Positions 19,528 through 32,086 of a stretch of DNA of 64,000 bases are shown here, piece after piece. The position numbers and the translations under genes were made by a program. Numbering within the stretch: position 1 is the first letter of the stretch; each line of letters begins with the position of its first letter. The DNA comes from Chloroherpetonaceae bacterium (GTDB taxonomy: Bacteria; Bacteroidota; Chlorobiia; Chlorobiales; Thermochlorobacteraceae). The stretch is taken from positions 1 to 64,000 of the forward strand of contig JANWWM010000084.1 in assembly GCA_025055975.1 (NCBI GenBank), given 5' to 3'. The notes under the pieces are model-generated. The model had not been told where the DNA came from and searched no databases. It worked only from the letters and a program-made list of their open reading frames with translations.

Positions 19528-21525
19528 ATGGCTGACAACGAATTCGTGAAAAATCGCGCCTCGCAGTCGAGAAAGGATAGCGTCCGCAATCGTTTCAAGC
19601 CCGTGCGCGAAGACGATCCCTTCTTCGGCGGCAACAACGATGGCGAAGAAGATGGAGCCAAACGCCTCTTTCGTTTCCTCGTTTATGGCGCGCTCGTTTT
19701 CGGCGCGTTTCTTCTTCTGCAAAAACTTTTCTCTCCCTCTCAACCGCAAGAGCCAGAGGTTTCTTACAACGAGTATGTTCGCTTGCTCGACAAGGGTTTG
19801 ATTCGAGAATGCGTCGTCGAAAAACTCGACGCGAGCGGCACGGCTCTGCTCAAAGGCGTTCTCAAAAGCTACGAGACGATTTCCACCATCGACCGCGTCG
19901 AGAAGCGAACCGACCGTTTTTCGGTGAAGTTGCCCTCGTTTTCCAACGACGACGCGAAAGCTCTGATTGAAAAAGACGTCAAGTTTCGCGTCGAGGTCGA
20001 GGACAATGGCGGCTCGCAACTCTTGCTTTATCTGGCTCCGTGGATTCTCATCGCGTTCATTTACTTCGTCTTGATTCGCCGAATGTCGATGCAGAACGGC
20101 ATGGCGCGCAACGTGTTCAACTTTGGTCGAAGTCGCGCCAAAATGATCACGGAATTCGACGTCAAGACCACCTTTGCCGACGTCGCAGGATGCGAGGAAG
20201 CCAAAGAGGAACTCAAAGAGATCGTTGACTTCCTGAAAAACCCCGAAAAGTATCAAGCCTTGGGCGGCAAGATCCCGAAAGGCGTGCTGTTGCTCGGTCC
20301 GCCAGGCACGGGCAAGACGCTTCTCGCCAAAGCCGTCGCGGGCGAGGCGGGCGTGCCGTTCTTCTCGATGTCGGGCGCGGACTTCGTCGAGATGTTCGTG
20401 GGCGTGGGCGCGAGCCGCGTGCGCGATTTGTTCGATCAAGCCAAACGCAACGCGCCTTGCATCGTCTTCATCGATGAAATCGATGCCGTCGGGCGACAGC
20501 GCGGCGCGGGGCTTGGCGGCGGACACGACGAGCGCGAACAAACGCTCAACCAATTGCTCGTCGAAATGGACGGCTTCAACACGAACGACAACATCATTCT
20601 GCTTGCGGCGACCAATCGCCCCGACGTCTTGGATTCCGCTTTGCTTCGCCCTGGACGCTTCGACCGACAAGTCGTCGTCGATAAGCCCGACGTGCGCGGC
20701 AGAGAAGCCATCCTCAAAATTCACACGCGCAAAATTCCGCTCGCCAAAGATGTCGACCTTTCCGTCATCGCCAAAGGCACGCCGGGTTTTGCGGGCGCGG
20801 ATTTAGCCAATCTCTGCAACGAAGCCGCGCTCATCGCCGCGCGCGCCAACCGAACCGAAGTCACCAAGGCGGACATGGACGAAGCGCGCGACAAGGTCTT
20901 GATGGGTCCTGAACGCAAGAGCGTCTTGATTTCGCCGCGCGACAAAGAAGTTACCGCCTATCACGAATCGGGGCACGTGCTCGTCGCCAAATTCACCAAA
21001 GGCTCCGACCCCGTGCACAAGGTAACCATCATTCCGCGCGGCAGAGCGCTCGGACTGACGTCGTATCTGCCCCTCGAGGACAAATACACCTACACGAAGG
21101 AATACTTGATTGCGATGATCACCTACGCGCTCGGCGGACGCGCCGCCGAAGACATCGTCTTTCACGAAATCTCGACGGGCGCGGGCAACGATATCGAGCG
21201 CGCCACCGAACTTGCGCGCAAAATGGTCTGCGAATGGGGAATGAGCGAAAAACTCGGTCCGCTCAATTACGGCTCGAAGCATCAGGAAGTCTTCTTGGGG
21301 CGCGACTTCGGGCGCGTGCGCGATTACAGCGAGGAAACCGCCGTCGCCATCGACACCGAAGTGCGCCACATCGTAATGTCGTGCATGCAAGAAGCCAAGC
21401 GCATTTTGACCGAGAACATCGATGCTTTGCATCGCCTCGCCAAAACGCTGATGGAGCGCGAAACGCTCGACGGCGCGGAAATCGATAAAGTCATCGCGGG
21501 CGAAACGCTCGCGCCCGTTCAGTGA
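19528..21525 (+). CDS. ftsH: ATP-dependent zinc metalloprotease FtsH
   Basis: Walker [38 protein letters not shown]; zinc motif AYHESGHVL. Confidence 0.98.
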   Translation: MADNEFVKNRASQSRKDSVRNRFKPVREDDPFFGGNNDGEEDGAKRLFRFLVYGALVFGAFLLLQKLFSPSQPQEPEVSYNEYVRLLDKGLIRECVVEKLDASGTALLKGVLKSYETISTIDRVEKRTDRFSVKLPSFSNDDAKALIEKDVKFRVEVEDNGGSQLLLYLAPWILIAFIYFVLIRRMSMQNGMARNVFNFGRSRAKMITEFDVKTTFADVAGCEEAKEELKEIVDFLKNPEKYQALGGKIPKGVLLLGPPGTGKTLLAKAVAGEAGVPFFSMSGADFVEMFVGVGASRVRDLFDQAKRNAPCIVFIDEIDAVGRQRGAGLGGGHDEREQTLNQLLVEMDGFNTNDNIILLAATNRPDVLDSALLRPGRFDRQVVVDKPDVRGREAILKIHTRKIPLAKDVDLSVIAKGTPGFAGADLANLCNEAALIAARANRTEVTKADMDEARDKVLMGPERKSVLISPRDKEVTAYHESGHVLVAKFTKGSDPVHKVTIIPRGRALGLTSYLPLEDKYTYTKEYLIAMITYALGGRAAEDIVFHEISTGAGNDIERATELARKMVCEWGMSEKLGPLNYGSKHQEVFLGRDFGRVRDYSEETAVAIDTEVRHIVMSCMQEAKRILTENIDALHRLAKTLMERETLDGAEIDKVIAGETLAPVQ

Positions 21526-21893
21526 TGATTTGGATTGCGCTTTTGGCGATCGGGCTTGTCGCGGGCGTCTTGTCGGGAATGTTCGGCATCGGCGGCGGAA
21601 TCGTCGTCGTGCCAATGCTCGCGCTCCTGCTTGGCTTTTCGCAACACGCGGCGACGGGCACGTCGCTTCTCGTGTTCATGCTCCCCATCGGAATCTTGGG
21701 AGCGTTGGAATACTACAAAGCGGGAAAAATCACGACCGAAAATCTCAAATACGCCATCGCCATCGCGTTGGGTTTGCTCGTTGGCTCGCTGCTTGGTTCC
21801 AAACTCGCCTTGTCGGTTTCAGAGGAGTGGTTGCGCAAGGGTTTCGCGTTGCTCTTGGTCGCCGTTGCGATTCGCCTTTGGTTCAAGGCGTAG
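21522..21893 (+). CDS. TauE/SafE family small membrane permease
   Basis: [41 protein letters not shown]. Confidence 0.85.
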   Translation: MMIWIALLAIGLVAGVLSGMFGIGGGIVVVPMLALLLGFSQHAATGTSLLVFMLPIGILGALEYYKAGKITTENLKYAIAIALGLLVGSLLGSKLALSVSEEWLRKGFALLLVAVAIRLWFKA

Positions 21894-21940
21894 CGTCGGA
21901 AATTTTGATTCGCAAAACACTAAACTTCGCAGTAGCAACC

Positions 21941-22240
21941 GTGACAAAAGCAGACATCGTCGGCATTATCGCGGCTCGAACAGGGCTTACCAAACAAGAG
22001 ACCGAAACCGTCGTCGATGGTTTCATAGAAACGATTATCGAATCGCTCAAATCGGGCGAGCGCATTGAAATCAGAGGATTCGGCACGTTCAACGTGCGCA
22101 AGAAGAACAAACGCATCGCTCACAATCCCCGCACGGGCGAAAAAGTCCTCATCAAGGAGAAGTATGTGCCGACGTTCAAAATCTCCAAAGAGTTCAAAAA
22201 CGTCGTGAGCGAAAAGTTGAAGAAAGGATTGCAGTCGTAA
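21941..22240 (+). CDS. HU/IHF-family DNA-binding protein
   Basis: VTKADIVGIIAARTGLTKQETETVVDGFIETIIESLKSGERIEIRGFGTFNVRKKNKRIAHNPRTGEKVLI; GTG start inferred. Confidence 0.93.
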   Translation: MTKADIVGIIAARTGLTKQETETVVDGFIETIIESLKSGERIEIRGFGTFNVRKKNKRIAHNPRTGEKVLIKEKYVPTFKISKEFKNVVSEKLKKGLQS

Positions 22241-22242
22241 CG

Positions 22243-23151
22243 ATGAGCGAGTCGAGGCGGGCGTTTTGCCTCTCGTGCGGCGTTGCCGTTTCGCCCAGCG
22301 ACGCGCGTTGCCACAACTGCGGCAGCGATTTGACCAAACCCGACGAAGAAATTTCGCCGCTCCCCGACGCGCCGAAGCCCAAACGCGAGGCGAATCTTGC
22401 GTCGGTCAAGAAAGAACAACTCGCGCTTTTGGTCGTTGGAGTCGTCGCGCTCATCGGGTTAAGCGTTCTTGGCTATCAAGCCTCCGTTTCGGGCAAGAAG
22501 GGCTTTGCGCTGTCGGGCGCGGCGGGCGCGGGCGCGCAACCCGAATCCCAAAACTCTTCCGTCGATTCTCGCGCGATTCAACCCGCGCCTCCTCCGCCAA
22601 AGGTCATCACCGACAAAGCCACTTTGGAGCGCATCGAAGTTTTGAAGGCGCAATACGACAAGGAAACCGACAGCCGCAAAAAACGTCTTGCCGCGCTCGC
22701 GCTTTCGGAAATCTTCATCGAGAACGAGCGATTGGATTTGGGCGGCGAATGGAGCCTTGCCGCCTTCGAAGCCACCGACCGCAAAGAACTCAAATTGCTC
22801 CTGCGCGCCGCCAATCTTTACGACGACGCGCAACAATACGCCATCGCTTCGCAACTTTACGCGCGTTACTTGGAACTCGATTCCGCCAACGCCGACGCGA
22901 GAGTCGATTACGCCATTTCGCTTCTCAATCAAGGCTTGCAACGCGAGGGCGTAACCCAAATGCGCCGCGTGGTCGATGAATGCCCCAACCACCAAAAAGC
23001 CAATCTGAACTTGGGCATTCTCTACGCGCAAATCGAGCGATGGGAAGAAGCGAGAAAGTTGTGGCAAAAGGCGCGCGATCTCGACCCCCAAAGCGACGCG
23101 GGCAAGCGCGCCGCCGAATTGCTCTCGCGCTACGCCTCGCAAGGACGCTGA
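22243..23151 (+). CDS. Zinc-ribbon, single-TM, TPR-repeat protein
   Basis: CLSCGVAVSPSDARCHNCGSDL; TM LALLVVGVVALIGLSVLGY; TPR-like C-terminus. Confidence 0.8.
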   Translation: MSESRRAFCLSCGVAVSPSDARCHNCGSDLTKPDEEISPLPDAPKPKREANLASVKKEQLALLVVGVVALIGLSVLGYQASVSGKKGFALSGAAGAGAQPESQNSSVDSRAIQPAPPPPKVITDKATLERIEVLKAQYDKETDSRKKRLAALALSEIFIENERLDLGGEWSLAAFEATDRKELKLLLRAANLYDDAQQYAIASQLYARYLELDSANADARVDYAISLLNQGLQREGVTQMRRVVDECPNHQKANLNLGILYAQIERWEEARKLWQKARDLDPQSDAGKRAAELLSRYASQGR

Positions 23152-23160
23152 CCGCCTCGC

Positions 23161-25341
23161 TCAAAGGCGAGCGCGCCGCTTTTCGTCTTGACGCCAGTCG
23201 CGTTCTTTTTCGTCGCTTCTCGGCGGAAATTTCGGCTCTACGCCAAGATTGCGCATTAGAAACGCGAAGACATCGGCGGTTTCCTCGATCGCCTTTTCCG
23301 TCGAGCTTGCGCCGTGCCCCGATTTCGTGGCGACGCGAATCAAGACGGGGTTTTCGCCGCGATGCTTTTCTTGCAACGCCGCCGCGAACTTGAACGAGTG
23401 CGCGGGCACGACGCGATCGTCGTGGTCGGCGGTCGTAATGAGCGTCGCGGGATACGACACGCCTTCCTTCAAATTGTGAAGCGGCGAGTATTTGTAGAGA
23501 TTTTCAAACTCCTCTTTGCTCGCTTCGCTCGAACCGTATTCGGCGATCCAGTTCCACCCAATCGTGAATTTGTGAAAGCGAAGCATATCCATCACGCCCA
23601 CGGCGGGCAGGGCGACTTTGAAGAGTTCGGGACGCTGACACATCACCGCGCCGACGAGCAAGCCGCCATTCGAGCCGCCTCTCATCGCCAATTTTTCCGA
23701 GCATGTGTAGCCTTCTTTGATGAGGTATTCCGCGCCCGCGATGAAATCGTCAAAGACGTTCTGCTTGTTGAACTTCATTCCCGCCTTGTGCCACGCCTCG
23801 CCGTATTCGTTGCCGCCGCGCAAATTGACCTGCGCGTAAATGAAGCCTTGCTCCAAGAGCGCGATGTTAAAAGGATTGAACGAGGGCAATAGGCTCACAT
23901 TGAACCCGCCATAACCGTACATCAGCGTCGGGTTTTTGCCGTCGCGCGGAATGCCTTTTTTATGCACGAGAAACATCGGGATTTTCGCGCCGTCCTTGCT
24001 CGGAAAGAAAACTTGTTTCGTCTCGTAATCGTCGGGCTTGAACTTCAAATCGGGCTTGTGAAAGACGGTCGATTTTCTCGTCTCGATGTCGTAGCGATAA
24101 ATCGTGGGCGGGAAGGTGAATGAAGTGAAAGCGTAGAAAACAAACTTGTCGTCGGGCGCGCCGCCGAACCCGCTCGCCGTGCCGAGCGCGGGCAGTTCGA
24201 CCTCGTTTTCAAACGCGCCATCGAGCGAATGAACATAGACGCGCGTCGAGACGTCTTTCATATACAGCGCGAAGAGTTTGCCGCCGCCCGTCGTGGCGTA
24301 TTGCAAGGCTTCGGGCTTTTCGGGGACGATGGTTTTCCAATTCTTCATATCGGGATTCTGGGCGGAGCAACGGACGATTTTTTCGTTGGGCGCGTCGTGA
24401 TTGGTAACGATGAGAAAATCGTCGCCGACGTTATCGATCACGTTGTAGGAAAATTCGCCGATTTCCGCCACGATGGGCTTGAAGGTTTTTTCGCCGCGCC
24501 GCTTGAAGAAGAGCGCGTTGCCTTGTTTGCCCGACCCCCTGTCGGAGACGCTCAAAAACGCGAATCGCTCGTCTTCGCTCGTGAAGACGACGTGAAAGCG
24601 TTGGGGGTTGGCTCGGTCTTCGTAGACGAGCGCGTCTTGCGATTGCGGCGTGCCGATTTTGTGGTAATAGACCTGATGAAATTCGTTCTTCGCGGAAAGT
24701 TCCTTCTTGTCGGAGGGTTCGGGATAGCGGCTGTAATAAAAACCGTCGCCTTCCCAAGCGACGCCCGACACTTTCACCCAGTTGAGCGTGTCGGGAAGTT
24801 TCTTTTTCGTTTCGAGTTCCATCACGAAGTAGGTTTGCCAATCCGAGCCTGCTTTTGAAACGCCATAGACGGCGTATTTGGCGTCTTTCGAAACGGCAAA
24901 CGCGCTAAGTTTCGTCGTGCCGTCTTCGGAGAACGTGTTGGGATCCAAGAGAACTTCGGGCGCGCCGTCAAGTCCTTTCTGCACGTAGAGCACGCTTTGA
25001 TTCTGCAAGCCATCGTTCTTGTAAAAGAAGAAGAGGTCTCCTTTGCGAAACGGCGCGGAGTATTTCGGATAGTTGTAGATTTCGGCAAGGCGGGCTTTGA
25101 GCGCCGAGCGAAACGGGATTTGCTCCAAATAAGCGAAGGTGAATTTGTTTTGTTCCTCGACCCATTTTGCCGTGGCGGCGGAAGTGTCGTCTTCGAGCCA
25201 TCGATACTCGTCGCGCACTTCCACGCCGAAGTAGTTATCGACTTGATCGACCTTCGCGGTTTTCGGGTATTTCAATTTTTGCGACGCGCAGTTAAGGGCA
25301 AACGCTGATAGCGAGACGAAAATAAAGATTCGAGTTCGCAT
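23161..25341 (-). CDS. Prolyl oligopeptidase family serine peptidase (S9)
   Basis: KYPKTAKVDQVDNYFGVEVRDEYRWLEDD; catalytic GGSNGGLLVGAVMCQRPELFKVALP; TADHDDRVVPAHS; SGHGA. Confidence 0.95.
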   Translation of the reverse strand: MRTRIFIFVSLSAFALNCASQKLKYPKTAKVDQVDNYFGVEVRDEYRWLEDDTSAATAKWVEEQNKFTFAYLEQIPFRSALKARLAEIYNYPKYSAPFRKGDLFFFYKNDGLQNQSVLYVQKGLDGAPEVLLDPNTFSEDGTTKLSAFAVSKDAKYAVYGVSKAGSDWQTYFVMELETKKKLPDTLNWVKVSGVAWEGDGFYYSRYPEPSDKKELSAKNEFHQVYYHKIGTPQSQDALVYEDRANPQRFHVVFTSEDERFAFLSVSDRGSGKQGNALFFKRRGEKTFKPIVAEIGEFSYNVIDNVGDDFLIVTNHDAPNEKIVRCSAQNPDMKNWKTIVPEKPEALQYATTGGGKLFALYMKDVSTRVYVHSLDGAFENEVELPALGTASGFGGAPDDKFVFYAFTSFTFPPTIYRYDIETRKSTVFHKPDLKFKPDDYETKQVFFPSKDGAKIPMFLVHKKGIPRDGKNPTLMYGYGGFNVSLLPSFNPFNIALLEQGFIYAQVNLRGGNEYGEAWHKAGMKFNKQNVFDDFIAGAEYLIKEGYTCSEKLAMRGGSNGGLLVGAVMCQRPELFKVALPAVGVMDMLRFHKFTIGWNWIAEYGSSEASKEEFENLYKYSPLHNLKEGVSYPATLITTADHDDRVVPAHSFKFAAALQEKHRGENPVLIRVATKSGHGASSTEKAIEETADVFAFLMRNLGVEPKFPPRSDEKERDWRQDEKRRARL

Positions 25342-25356
25342 TGCGAGACTGGACGT

Positions 25357-26913
<1,557 letters not shown>

Positions 26914-26917
<4 letters not shown>

Positions 26918-27822
26918 TCGGCGTTGGCTTGTTCTTTGGCTTGGGCTTGCGCGGTCTCGATGGCGGTTTTGAGTTTGCGTCGCGCCGCCTCGACGAAGGC
27001 TTTGCGTTCAGGGAAAGCGTCGGCGTAGCGGTTGATGTCGTATTCCGCGTCGTCCCACTTCTCTCGAATGATGAGGGTTTCGATTTTGCCGCGCAAGGCG
27101 GGTTCGGCGTATTTGGTGTCGCCGAATTTGGAGAGCACTTCCTCGTAATACATCGTCGCGGCGCGATAGGCTTGCAATTGCACGTATTGCTCGGCGGCTT
27201 CAAAGACCTTCTGCGCCAATTTCTCGCGGCAGATTCTAATGCGCTCGTCGGCGAGTCGGACGCGGTCGAGATGCTTGAGCTTGGCTTGCAAGCGCCTGAT
27301 GACGTCCTCGACCTGCGATTTTTTCTCCGTTCCTTGAACGGTTTTTAGGAGCTCTTGCGCTTCGGCGATTTCTCGCGCCACGCTCGCGGAGTCGGGCGTT
27401 GGATAGGTATCGATGTAGCCCTGATACTGCGCGATGGCTCGGCGCGTGTAGTCTTGGTCGAGTTGCGGAACGGGCGAGAGTTTGTAGTAGCACTCGGCGA
27501 TTTGGAAATATGCGTCCTGCGCGTAGGGCGAAGCGGGCACGTTGCGGAGCAAGGTCTGAAACGCATCGATCGCCAAAAGAAATTGCTCGCTCTTGAAGTA
27601 GCTCATTCCCAAGAGGAATTGCACGTCGTCCTCGTATTCGGTGGCGCGGCTGGAATAGGCGAGCTTGGAGAGTTCGAGTTGCGCGCCGTAGTAATCTTCT
27701 TCGTCGTAAAGTTTTTGCGCTTCGCGGAAGGCGACGGGAAGCGAAGTTCCCGCGTCGTCTTTGGACGAGGCGCATGCGCTCGACAGCGCGACGAGAGCGA
27801 CGATGAACGAGAAACGATGCAT
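26914..27822 (-). CDS. bamD: Outer-membrane assembly lipoprotein BamD
   Basis: Lipobox-like SSACASS; AQKLYDEEDYYGAQLELSKL...FLLGMSYFKSEQFLLAIDAFQTLLRNVPASPYAQDAYFQIAECYYKLSP. Confidence 0.85.
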
Positions 27823-27826
27823 AGCG

Positions 27827-28393
27827 TCAATTGCTCCTTACGCTGAAAAAAAGATAGACGATGATTCCGAGCGAAAGCGTCGTCAAAGCCGGCGCGATCG
27901 CTCGCTCGAGCCAATCGCGGCGCGGCTCAATGGTCGTTTCGGGGTAGCGCGGATCGTTCAATCGTTCAAGTTCCGCGAGCGAGAGCGTATCGATGCGCTC
28001 CGCGCTCAACGGCTTTGCGAGTTTGAGTTCGCCGTTTGAAACGAGCCTCAAAAAAATCGCCAGCGAAACGACGCGACGCGCTTTCGTTCCCGCTTCTTCG
28101 GCTTTGACGCTCGCGGATTGAAGGTCGTAGCGAATTTCGAGCGCGTTTTCCGACGGCGATTCGCGCACTTGAAATCCCCGCGCCAGCAACGCCGCCTGCA
28201 AGCGCAAATCCAGCTCGCGCTTCAAGCCCGCCGTCGAATCGGGCGCGAAGATAAGCGTCGAGGGCGCGTCGTTCAATTCCCGCAGAACGCTCTCGGCAAG
28301 ACTCTCGGCGCAAAGCTCAATGGTCGGCTTGGGTTGAGCGACGAGCGACGCGGCAAGAAGCGTCAGCGCGAACCAGCAAGCGAGCGCGTTCAC
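27827..28393 (-). CDS. Hypothetical protein with signal peptide and C-terminal TM
   Basis: N-terminal ALTLLAASLVAQ; C-terminal LTTLSLGIIVYLFFSV. Confidence 0.5.
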   Translation of the reverse strand: MNALACWFALTLLAASLVAQPKPTIELCAESLAESVLRELNDAPSTLIFAPDSTAGLKRELDLRLQAALLARGFQVRESPSENALEIRYDLQSASVKAEEAGTKARRVVSLAIFLRLVSNGELKLAKPLSAERIDTLSLAELERLNDPRYPETTIEPRRDWLERAIAPALTTLSLGIIVYLFFSVRSN

Positions 28394-28396
28394 GAG

Positions 28397-30097
28397 TTAG
28401 AGGAAATTGAAAACGGGCTGAATCTCGAACATCGTCCGAAAAAAAATCTGAAAGTCCGACTTGTTCAAGCCCGCGACATTGTTGGCGTTGCGCCGCCAAA
28501 CCTGCGTCAGGTTAAGTTCCGCGTTGAAAGAATTGTTGGGCTGATAGAAAACCCCCACCGTCCAAGCGTATCGCCCCTCGACCTTGCGATTGCCCGTAAC
28601 GAATGGAATCGGCTCGTCGTAGCCATCGCGCAGGTTGTAGATGAAGTTTCCGTTTGCGTCCCTGTCCATCCACGGCGTTAGGAACGGTCCGTAGAGATTG
28701 CCTTCCCCTTTGGCGATGGCAAGCACGTTCGTCGAGACGCGCAAAAACTTTTTGAACCAATGCGAAACGCCAACTTCCATCGAGAGAAAGTCTGTGCCGA
28801 GCGGATGCGCGAGCGGATTGGCTCTCACGACGCCGCGTCCGGCGTTGTTGACCGTCAGGCGTTGCTCGATGAAACGATTGTGAAAGGTGCGATAGCGACA
28901 GCGCGTTAGCTCGATGAACGCATCGGTGCCGTAAATCTTGAACGCTTTGAGAACGTTTGGCGCGCGAACCCCAAGCGTCCCCGCCCACAAGTTTGGTTCG
29001 AGGTCGACTTGCTCTTTCTTGTCGACTTGCCAATCGTCGACCGTGAGGCTGCCGTAGAAATTCACGTTGAAAGCATAAACGCTGAAATCGCCGCCGATGA
29101 GCGGATTGGTTTCCTCGAACTGCTCGCCGTAGGTGAAGATGAACGGATTGACATGGCGAAAATCAAGGTGGCGATACGTGCCCGATTTGAGCGTGCCTTG
29201 AAAAAGTCCCAAACGCACGTTGCCCGCGAAGAGATTGAAATCGGCGCGAATGGCGGCGAAAAAACGCTCGATGTTGCCATCGGCGCGCCATCCGAAGCGG
29301 TCGTCGTATTTGTCGAGTTGCGCGAGAAAGTAAGTGAAACGCGCCGCGCGCGAGACGAACTGAAACGAGAGTTGGTCGAGCGGTCCCGCCGTGAAGTTCG
29401 TGATGAGGCTGTTGCGTCCGTATCCCCATTGCACGTAGTCTCTGCCGAATTTCAGCCGAACGCTTTTGCTATGATACGCCACGAAAGATTGCTCCGTGAA
29501 GCCCGTCAATCCGCCCCACTTTTTCGCGGGCAGCAGCGTGAAGATGCGCTCGTTTTGGAGCATAGAGTTGTTGTAGAGAACGATGTTTTCGCCAAAGTGC
29601 AGCGTGAATCGGAAGCGATTGCGAAAGCGCGGACCAAACGTGTTGCCTTGTTCTTGTTCGAATTGCAGTTGGGGAAAATTGCCGTTGCGCTTGTCGCCGA
29701 CGAATTCGGGGCGCAAGCCGATTCGAAGCGCGCCGTCGGGGAAGGCTTCGTCGCGCAACCAATCGAGCTCTTCGGAGAGTTCCTGTTCGAGCTTGTTGAA
29801 TAGCCAAAGGGTGACGCGATCTTCGATGAGCGTTTTGTCGGTTGCCAAGATGGCGCGAGCGACGTCCATTCGCTCGTAGGGCTTGGCGACGTCGTAAAGT
29901 TGGACCAGATATCCGCGCGCGACGAGTTGGTCGATGATGTCGTATGCCCAGTGCCCCGCAGGGAAGGTTTCGCCGCCAACCGCCGCCGCGGAACGCGATG
30001 AAAACAAGAACGCAAAGAGCAGAACGAAAAGGCTTGAACGAAGCGAGAGCGTCGAGATTCGCAAGGCGGTAAAGTTTTTGCGTGAACGGTGTTTCAA
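28397..30097 (-). CDS. Outer-membrane beta-barrel protein, Wzi-like capsule-assembly family (tentative)
   Basis: Signal peptide; alternating beta pattern; ARDYVQWGYG-type motif (LKFGRDYVQWGYGRNSLI). Confidence 0.6.
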   Translation of the reverse strand: MKHRSRKNFTALRISTLSLRSSLFVLLFAFLFSSRSAAAVGGETFPAGHWAYDIIDQLVARGYLVQLYDVAKPYERMDVARAILATDKTLIEDRVTLWLFNKLEQELSEELDWLRDEAFPDGALRIGLRPEFVGDKRNGNFPQLQFEQEQGNTFGPRFRNRFRFTLHFGENIVLYNNSMLQNERIFTLLPAKKWGGLTGFTEQSFVAYHSKSVRLKFGRDYVQWGYGRNSLITNFTAGPLDQLSFQFVSRAARFTYFLAQLDKYDDRFGWRADGNIERFFAAIRADFNLFAGNVRLGLFQGTLKSGTYRHLDFRHVNPFIFTYGEQFEETNPLIGGDFSVYAFNVNFYGSLTVDDWQVDKKEQVDLEPNLWAGTLGVRAPNVLKAFKIYGTDAFIELTRCRYRTFHNRFIEQRLTVNNAGRGVVRANPLAHPLGTDFLSMEVGVSHWFKKFLRVSTNVLAIAKGEGNLYGPFLTPWMDRDANGNFIYNLRDGYDEPIPFVTGNRKVEGRYAWTVGVFYQPNNSFNAELNLTQVWRRNANNVAGLNKSDFQIFFRTMFEIQPVFNFL

Positions 30098-30240
30098 ACG
30101 AAATGAAAATTACGCAACGACGCTCAAAGCGCAAACATTCCTCCCTCGCCAAACCGCTTTGAAAACGTCGCTCCTCATCGCGTAAATTCGGAAGCGAAGC
30201 GCGGGAACGAATTTCCGCTCAAAAATGAACGGCGGCAATT

Positions 30241-31575
30241 ATGAATCGAGACGATTTCATCGACCTTTACGCTGAATTGGGACTCACGCAAAACGCGACC
30301 GAAGCCGAAATCAAACGCGCTTATACGGAGCGCATCAAGGAAGTCCACCCCGATAGGCTTCAAAACGCTTCCGAGCAAGAACGCAAGCGCGCCGAAGAAA
30401 AATCGCAACGCCTCAACCAAGCCAAAGAAATTTTGCTCGACCCCGACAAACGCTTCCGCTACGACAATCTCTACCGCGAAAAACTTTCCGAAGCCGTCAT
30501 CGCCGCATCGGAATACGGCTTTGACGGACGGCGATACAACGACTACGCGCAAGACATCGCCCGATTTCGCGCCGAGCGAGACGAGCGGCTCAAAGCTCGC
30601 TTTCGATATCGCCCGCTCATCTTTCTGCTCGTCGTGATGATGGCGGGGCTTTCGCTCCTGTGGCGGCTCGTCAAACCCGAACAAATCGCCGATTTTGCCA
30701 AGCCCAACGAAGTCATCACGCTCTCGGAGCCGATTTATTCGTTCAAAGTCGGCGCGCAAGCCTACGAACTTGCCGTCTCGGAGAACCACTGCTGGGTTGC
30801 GTCCGAAAACAACTGCGTCAAAGCCTTTCGAAAAGAATCCCCCATGAATCCCATCCACCTGATTTCTCTTGACGCCGCGCCGCTTTCGCTCGCCCGAAAA
30901 AACGAAACGCTTGCGATTGGCGACAAGAGCGGAACGCTCACGCTCGCCAATTTGACCGACGGGTCAAAAAAGGTTATCAAAGCCCATAGCTCCGCCATTA
31001 GCGCGGTTCAATTCAGTCCGACGGGCGGAGAACTGCTCACGGCGAGTTGGGACAAAACTCTTCGCGTCTGGAACGTCAAAACGGGCGAACAGCTTCGCAC
31101 GCGAATGGGCATCGCGTTTCCGATTTATTCCGCCACCTTCGATGCGTCGGGAACGTTCATCGCCTTCACCAACGACGCGCAAGCGATGCTTTGGAATTGG
31201 CGAGACGGCGCGATGAAATCGCTCGCGCTTCACAAACGCCGCATTTTCGCCACCGCCGCTTTCGGCGAATGGTTCGCAACCGCAGGGGAAGATCGCGTCA
31301 TCAAGCAAATTCACTTCAAGACCAATGGCGCGCGCATCATCGAAGACGAAGTCGCCGTCAAAATCGCTTACCGTCCCGACGGCAAACTCATCGCCGCCGC
31401 TGGACAAGACGGGCGCGCCCGCCTCTACGACGCGCAAACGGGCAAAAAACTTGAAGTCATCAACGCGCACCGAGCGAAAATCAACGCCGTCGCCTTCTCG
31501 CCCGACGGCAAAGAACTCTACACCGCCAGCGCCGATAGCCTCGTAAAAGTTTGGGATTTGAGGAAATACGATTAG
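30241..31575 (+). CDS. J-domain / transmembrane / WD40 fusion protein
   Basis: J-domain with HPD (RIKEVHPDRLQN); TM PLIFLLVVMMAGLSLLW; WD40 repeats (AVQFSPTGGELLTASWDKTLRVWNVKTGEQ; AVAFSPDGKELYTASADSLVKVWDL). Confidence 0.88.
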   Translation: MNRDDFIDLYAELGLTQNATEAEIKRAYTERIKEVHPDRLQNASEQERKRAEEKSQRLNQAKEILLDPDKRFRYDNLYREKLSEAVIAASEYGFDGRRYNDYAQDIARFRAERDERLKARFRYRPLIFLLVVMMAGLSLLWRLVKPEQIADFAKPNEVITLSEPIYSFKVGAQAYELAVSENHCWVASENNCVKAFRKESPMNPIHLISLDAAPLSLARKNETLAIGDKSGTLTLANLTDGSKKVIKAHSSAISAVQFSPTGGELLTASWDKTLRVWNVKTGEQLRTRMGIAFPIYSATFDASGTFIAFTNDAQAMLWNWRDGAMKSLALHKRRIFATAAFGEWFATAGEDRVIKQIHFKTNGARIIEDEVAVKIAYRPDGKLIAAAGQDGRARLYDAQTGKKLEVINAHRAKINAVAFSPDGKELYTASADSLVKVWDLRKYD

Positions 31576-31687
31576 CGCTCGCGCGGCTTGGCGACTCGCC
31601 ATCGTAGAACATTTCGCTCGCCCCTTGCGTTAGAAACCCTTGCGGTTTCCGTATATTCTCGGCAACATTTCATTTTTGGTGGAAGTT

Positions 31688-32080
31688 ATGCCTGAAACGA
31701 GGGAAAAAGTCGCGGGTCGGCGCTACTCTCGCCAGCGCGAAGAAGTCCTGCGCGTCGTGCGAAACGCGAATTCGCATCCTACGGCTGATTGGGTCTATGA
31801 GCAAGTCCGCAAAACCTTGCCCCGCGTTAGTCTCGGCACGGTCTATCGCAATCTCAACTTGCTCGCGGACGAAGGTCTGATTCAGCGCGTCATTTTGGAC
31901 GATGGCGTCATGCGATACGATGGCAAAACGCGCGCGCATCATCACTTCATCTGCTCGAAAACGGGCAAAATTTACGACGTCGAGTTCAATCTTTGCGAAG
32001 ACCTTTTGGAAAAATTCAACGCGCAAACGGGCTTCAAGGCGACGCGCTACAAGATCGAGTTCTACGGCTCAGAGGAGTAA
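31688..32080 (+). CDS. Fur/PerR-family transcriptional regulator
   Basis: RYSRQREEVLRVVRNANSHPTADWVYEQVRKTLPRVSLGTVYRNLNLLADEGLIQRV; HHHFIC metal-binding region. Confidence 0.92.
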   Translation: MPETREKVAGRRYSRQREEVLRVVRNANSHPTADWVYEQVRKTLPRVSLGTVYRNLNLLADEGLIQRVILDDGVMRYDGKTRAHHHFICSKTGKIYDVEFNLCEDLLEKFNAQTGFKATRYKIEFYGSEE

Positions 32081-32086
32081 CGAGCG

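Noticed and set aside
19417-20724. 435-aa minus-strand ORF opposite ftsH
   Set aside because: Reverse-frame artefact of ftsH; His/Asp/Glu-rich nonsense composition.
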